DNA of 64,000 nucleotides from Volvariella volvacea V23. Taxonomy: Eukaryota > Basidiomycota > Agaricomycetes > Agaricales > Pluteaceae. The stretch is from assembly GCA_000349905.1 (NCBI GenBank), contig KB722737.1:457327-521326 (forward strand), given 5' to 3'. Every line of letters begins with the position of its first letter. Positions within the stretch are counted from its first letter, which is position 1. The notes below the pieces were generated by a model. It saw only the letters and a list, made by a program, of their open reading frames with translations, was not told where the DNA came from and made no database searches. Positions 60,753-64,000 of this stretch are shown piece by piece. The translations under genes were made by a program, and so were the position numbers.

Positions 60753-62183
60753 ATGCCCAATCCTTCCACGTCGACAGATTCCTCATTTGATATCACCACC
60801 CTGACGCGTCTTCATCTCACAAACCCAAACCAGCGGGACACGCGATTGCTTTCGGAGGACTCGTTTGACGACCACAATCTGCTTGGCAAGCACAGAACCG
60901 ATAAACGTGGGCTATTTGATGACGACGATGACTCGCTGTACTTGACGAGCGGGTCAGCAGCGAAACAGCCTTTCAATTTGCGACAGGGAAAGGGTGCGAG
61001 GTCAAGAGATGGCTCACGGGGGAGCTCGAAGGATCTAGGAAGTAGGGCGGAGAGCTCCAGCGATACATTCAGGCTGACGAGGACAGAGCACGGAGGAGAT
61101 GATTTGAAGCTATCTGAACTTTCGTTGGAGGATAAAACAATAACGATGGACAAGCCTTTCAGTTTCTTTGCGAGGCCAGATGATCGGGAGAGGCGTAGGG
61201 ACGAGAAGGGGAAGCAAAGGCAGCTGTGGCAGGACGATGATCACGGTGAAGACGATGCCGAAGAACAGGAATATGAAGAGGCCGCGGAAGAGGAAGAGGA
61301 CCAAGAACAACAGCAGCTGGAGGAGGCGCAAAAGCGGCGACTAGCTGCCAAGTCTAGAGAAGAAAAACTCCAAAAGGACCTTTTCATGCTAAGGAAACTC
61401 AATTCTTCGTTTTCCGTTTTCCATGAGGCATTGCAGGATGTCACCTCTGCCAATGATGTGAGCATCGCCAATTCCGGTTATTTTCTAGACCTGCATACTG
61501 ACGAATTTATTAGCGGATAGCCACTCAGTTTCAGCATACAGACGCATTGCTCAACAAGTATATATCGCTTTTGACGAAATCAGAGGAGGTATCACGCCTA
61601 ATATTCGATGAGGATTGGTGGGGTGTTCATGCGGTAAGCAGCCCTCTTCCGTGCATCCAATGAATTAACTCATAGCGCTCCCAAATAGGATCTCGAGACC
61701 ATAGAACGCAGACGAATCGAAGAAGAGGAAAAAGCCAGACGTGAAGAGGAAGAACGACAACGCCAAGCCCAACTAGAGCTGGAGCAGCGTATGCGTGAAG
61801 AACAAGAACGTCGCGAACAAGAGGAACGAGAGAGAGCGGAAAGGGAGCGGAAGGAGAAATCCGCCATTGGCAGAGGCTCGTCATCGGGAGTGAGAGGGGT
61901 AAGAGGCACACGAGCCTCAATGCGTGGTGTTCGGGGCACTGCTCCACCAACACGAATATGTAGGTGTCCATGCTCTTGAGACGATCATTCGCTTGGCTGA
62001 CCGCGCCCTTCTTGGTATGTATCAGCTCCTGGTTCTGGGACATCGTCCACCAGAGGGCGTCCGACAAGTACCACATCAGGTACTGGCAGTGGCTCGGGGC
62101 TGAAACGACCGAGCAGTGCAGCTTCGACTTCTGCACCATCATCTGCAGCAACACGAGGACCAAGTGCGTACCGCCGACCTTGA
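60753..62183 (+). CDS. DUO1: DASH/DAM1 complex subunit DUO1
   Basis: The DASH complex couples kinetochores to spindle microtubules in fungi. Start MPNPSTSTDSSFDITTLTRL (60753). A disordered Ser/Asp-rich N-terminus and a Glu/Gln-rich helical run lead into the DUO1 core: KDLFMLRKLNSSFSVFHEAL and QDVTSANDV, then after an intron TDALLNKYISLLTKSEEVS and RLIFDEDWWGVHA. Next is a long charged helix (RRRIEEEEKARREEEERQ...), then a Gly/Arg/Ser-rich basic tail. The last exon, joined across about 61960-62030, gives SPGSGTSSTRGRPTSTTSG and ends RGPSAYRRP, TGA 62181-62183. The N-terminal extension of about 190 residues is longer than in yeast Duo1. Confidence 0.88.
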
Positions 62184-62981
62184 GGAATGAAGGGACATGC
62201 TGCTTCAGGCTGTACCCTCTATTAATTGGAAGGGAAGAAGCAAGTGGGGTGGAAGACGGGAGAAGAGGGTTTGAAGGGGAATGACTTGCAAGGTTTACGA
62301 TAGATTGGGGGGAGTAGGCTTTTGGGGAACTTCTTATCCCTCGAGTACGCCTGCCTTTTGGTATGGCGCCGCATAGCGTCAGCGTGCTAGGAGTTTTGAT
62401 GACGGGAATCGACGGGAACATGGTTGGGGACACCCGAAACTCCATCCTATGTTGCTTGGGACTAGCGGATTGCTATGTTGGTACTAATGCACGATCATTC
62501 CAATGCTGCTTCCTACGACCCTTGCCGTCAGTTAAGAATAGGCTGCGTTGGTATGCCGCTGCCTCTGTAACGAGCCGCAGTGTGCTGCTATGCTGCTCCT
62601 CGTCCATTCTAATAAGCTTTGCCGCCTCATGGATGCAGTGATGCAGTCCTATGGATCACGATTAACACGTCAAGGCGTTGCATTTCAAGGCTATTATCGG
62701 GATACACGTATGGAATGATTAACTAGCTAAGTGGCAAAACATTATTGTCCATAATTAGCCAGTAGGAATGAAGAAAGCAGGCGTAAAAAAGTCCAAAGGC
62801 AAGCGGAAGCGGTGTGTGAGTGAAGTCGTAAAATGTGCATGGAGCGAAAAAGTTCCTATGGTTATACACACAAGTCCGTTTGTTTACAGGGAATGGTACA
62901 TGGATTAGCATGCACGATGAATGTCCGTTTATGTCGTTAACCGTTGCTATTGTCCGTGAGGTGTCATGAATGCGTTATCGT
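62184..62981. other. Convergent 3' intergenic stretch
   Basis: About 800 bp between the stops of DUO1 and the Kre9-like gene. A 92-codon plus-strand frame (62363-62641) has no motif. No repeat family or RNA gene recognised. Confidence 0.5.
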
Positions 62982-63568
62982 TTACTCGGGGGGAGCAGCG
63001 ATGGTGAACACAGGGCTCCAATTGCCGGAGTTACCGAACACTAGATGCCGAAGCGTCAGAAAACTTTCACTGAAGGCAGGGATTACAGCTCACAGACGAT
63101 GCGGTAGTCCTCGCCGGGTTCGACAAACTCGGGCACAGTCACCTCAATTTCAGTCATGGAAGTAATATCAAAGCCTTCCGCAAGACTGACTGTAATGCAG
63201 GACGTAAGTACGGGCATTGGTAAGGGGGTGTACTGGTGGTGGAAGACCCATCACTGCACGCCATTTCGACACTCACAGTCGGTCAATGTGGCTTCGCCCT
63301 TTCTGAGCTGAATGCGACCATTGGGGTTGGTGATCTGAGCAGGTTTCGAAGAATCATCCCTTGGTGGGAGTTAGCCTTGGATCGGGAAGGAGTGGCAGTG
63401 GCAAGCCTACCATGAGACGGTGTAGGTCCCGCCAATGTACCAGGTGTCACCAGCCTCTGGGGCGGTCACAGGCGGCACGTAGACATCACGAGCGGCGAGT
63501 GGGGCGGCCACAACGGAAGAGATGGCGAAGGAAGCCAGGGCGAGGAAGTAAGATGTCGTGAACTTCAT
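62982..63568 (-). CDS. Small secreted Kre9/Knh1-domain protein
   Basis: The start MKFTTSYFLALASFAISSVV (63568) is a signal peptide, with likely cleavage after VVAAPLA. The domain is joined from four exons with clean introns: DTWYIGGTYTVSW, then DDSSKPAQITNPNGRIQLRK, GEATLTDFSLAEGFDITS and EIEVTVPEFVEPGEDYRIV, then VFGNSGNWSPVFTIAAPPE, TAA 62982-62984. This is the Kre9/Knh1 N-terminal-type domain, common in secreted or GPI-linked fungal proteins and tied in yeast to beta-1,6-glucan synthesis. The mature protein is only about 110 residues and has no GPI signal, so it is probably soluble or loosely wall-bound. A TATA box lies about 115 bp upstream. Exact function unknown. Confidence 0.85.
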
Positions 63569-63682
63569 GATTGAGGGGTAGCTAGTAAGGAGATAAAAGC
63601 GTTGAAAGAGGAGGTTGAGGTCGTAAAGTGGAGAGGAGAACTTGAGAGCGGGTTGAGGAGGAGAGGAGGAAGGAGGCTCGGG

Positions 63683-63690
63683 CTTTTATA
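63683..63690 (-). promoter_or_regulatory. TATA box of the Kre9-like gene
   Basis: TATAAAAG on the minus strand, about 115-122 bp before the ATG at 63568. Position and sequence are canonical. This is the clearest TATA box in the window and fits a strongly expressed secreted-protein gene. Confidence 0.6.
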
Positions 63691-63781
63691 CCAGGAGAGT
63701 AAGTTGAGCAACGAATAAATCTACGCGAACTCAACCCTGCGGCCTCGACGGACCTGCTTCTTCCAATCTCCGCCCTGCCAA

Positions 63782-64000
63782 TCACTGCCTCACTAACCAC
63801 TCCGGCGTCGGCATCTCTTCCCTCCCCGACTCATAATCCAGCTTCCCCTGCCCCATCAGCCCTCGGTCGAGAAGCGTCTTCTAGTGCAATAGAGTTCATG
63901 CTGGCACCTGACTGTTTAATGTTCAGGTATAAGTATCTTTGTGAAAACCATGTTGGATTATCTACAATTACGGCGGAGGAAGACCGAGCAGAAGCTGCTC
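63782..64000 (-). CDS. 3' end of an unidentified gene (truncated by window edge)
   Basis: On the minus strand a last exon reads KTLLDRGLMGQGKLDYESGR, then EEMPTPEWLVRQ and TGA (63782-63784). It follows an acceptor ACTAG at about 63880, and the upstream exon (AASARSSSA) joins in phase 0 across an intron of about 90 bp. The exon looks coding (charged, ordered, good splice sites), but I do not recognise the family. The 5' part lies outside the window. Confidence 0.5.

Noticed and set aside
1..64000. tRNA, rRNA, CRISPR arrays, LTRs or DNA transposons
   Set aside because: No cloverleaf-compatible A/B boxes, regular spaced repeats, terminal repeats or transposase/RT motifs were recognised by eye; a computed scan would be needed to exclude small ones.

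Overview
The window is nuclear DNA from a filamentous basidiomycete fungus. Every recognisable protein is built from many short exons separated by roughly 45-70 bp GT-AG introns. The gene set (RNA polymerase II subunit RPB3, DASH subunit DUO1, NAR1, TLG2, ATG27, TOM1, a Kre9/Knh1-type secreted protein) is fungal. Gene density, exon style and the secreted and RNase H1-N-like families suggest Agaricomycetes; a Rhizoctonia/Ceratobasidium-like Cantharellales fungus is a guess, not something I can prove from the sequence. Gene limits below come from hand-joined exons (conserved protein blocks plus splice consensus), so spans include introns.

Layout, left to right: two tandem C2H2 zinc-finger genes (+, the first cut by the window edge); a short PI-phospholipase C (-) divergent from the cytosolic Fe-S assembly factor NAR1 (+); a tiny three-exon Cys-rich gene (-); the SNARE TLG2 (+); about 2.6 kb without a firm gene; an EF-hand MscS channel (+); RPB3 (-); an AMP-dependent acyl-CoA synthetase (+); an RRN5-like Pol I factor (+) convergent with a quinone-oxidoreductase-like MDR enzyme (-); the 11.9 kb HECT ligase TOM1 (-) divergent from the coactivator SUB1/PC4 (+); an ADCK1/MCP2-like ABC1 kinase (-); a TBC RabGAP (-); a Yippee protein (-) divergent from allantoinase (+); a PA-TM-RING E3 (+); a Josephin/ataxin-3 deubiquitinase (-) divergent from ATG27 (+); an RNase H1 N-terminal-domain protein without a nuclease domain (+); DUO1 (+); a Kre9-like secreted protein (-); and the 3' end of an unknown gene (-).

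This is mostly conserved housekeeping sequence, not a metabolic or defence cluster, and neighbours do not form one pathway. Loose themes are ubiquitin (TOM1, RING E3, Josephin DUB), transcription (RPB3, SUB1, RRN5-like) and membrane traffic (TLG2, TBC, ATG27). The points most worth a second look are the Trp/Gly-rich (GW-like) tail of RPB3, the zinc-finger paralogues whose introns fall just before the first zinc-binding His, the small Cys-rich gene, and the orphan RNase H1 N-terminal domain protein. I saw no tRNA, rRNA, CRISPR array or intact transposon.
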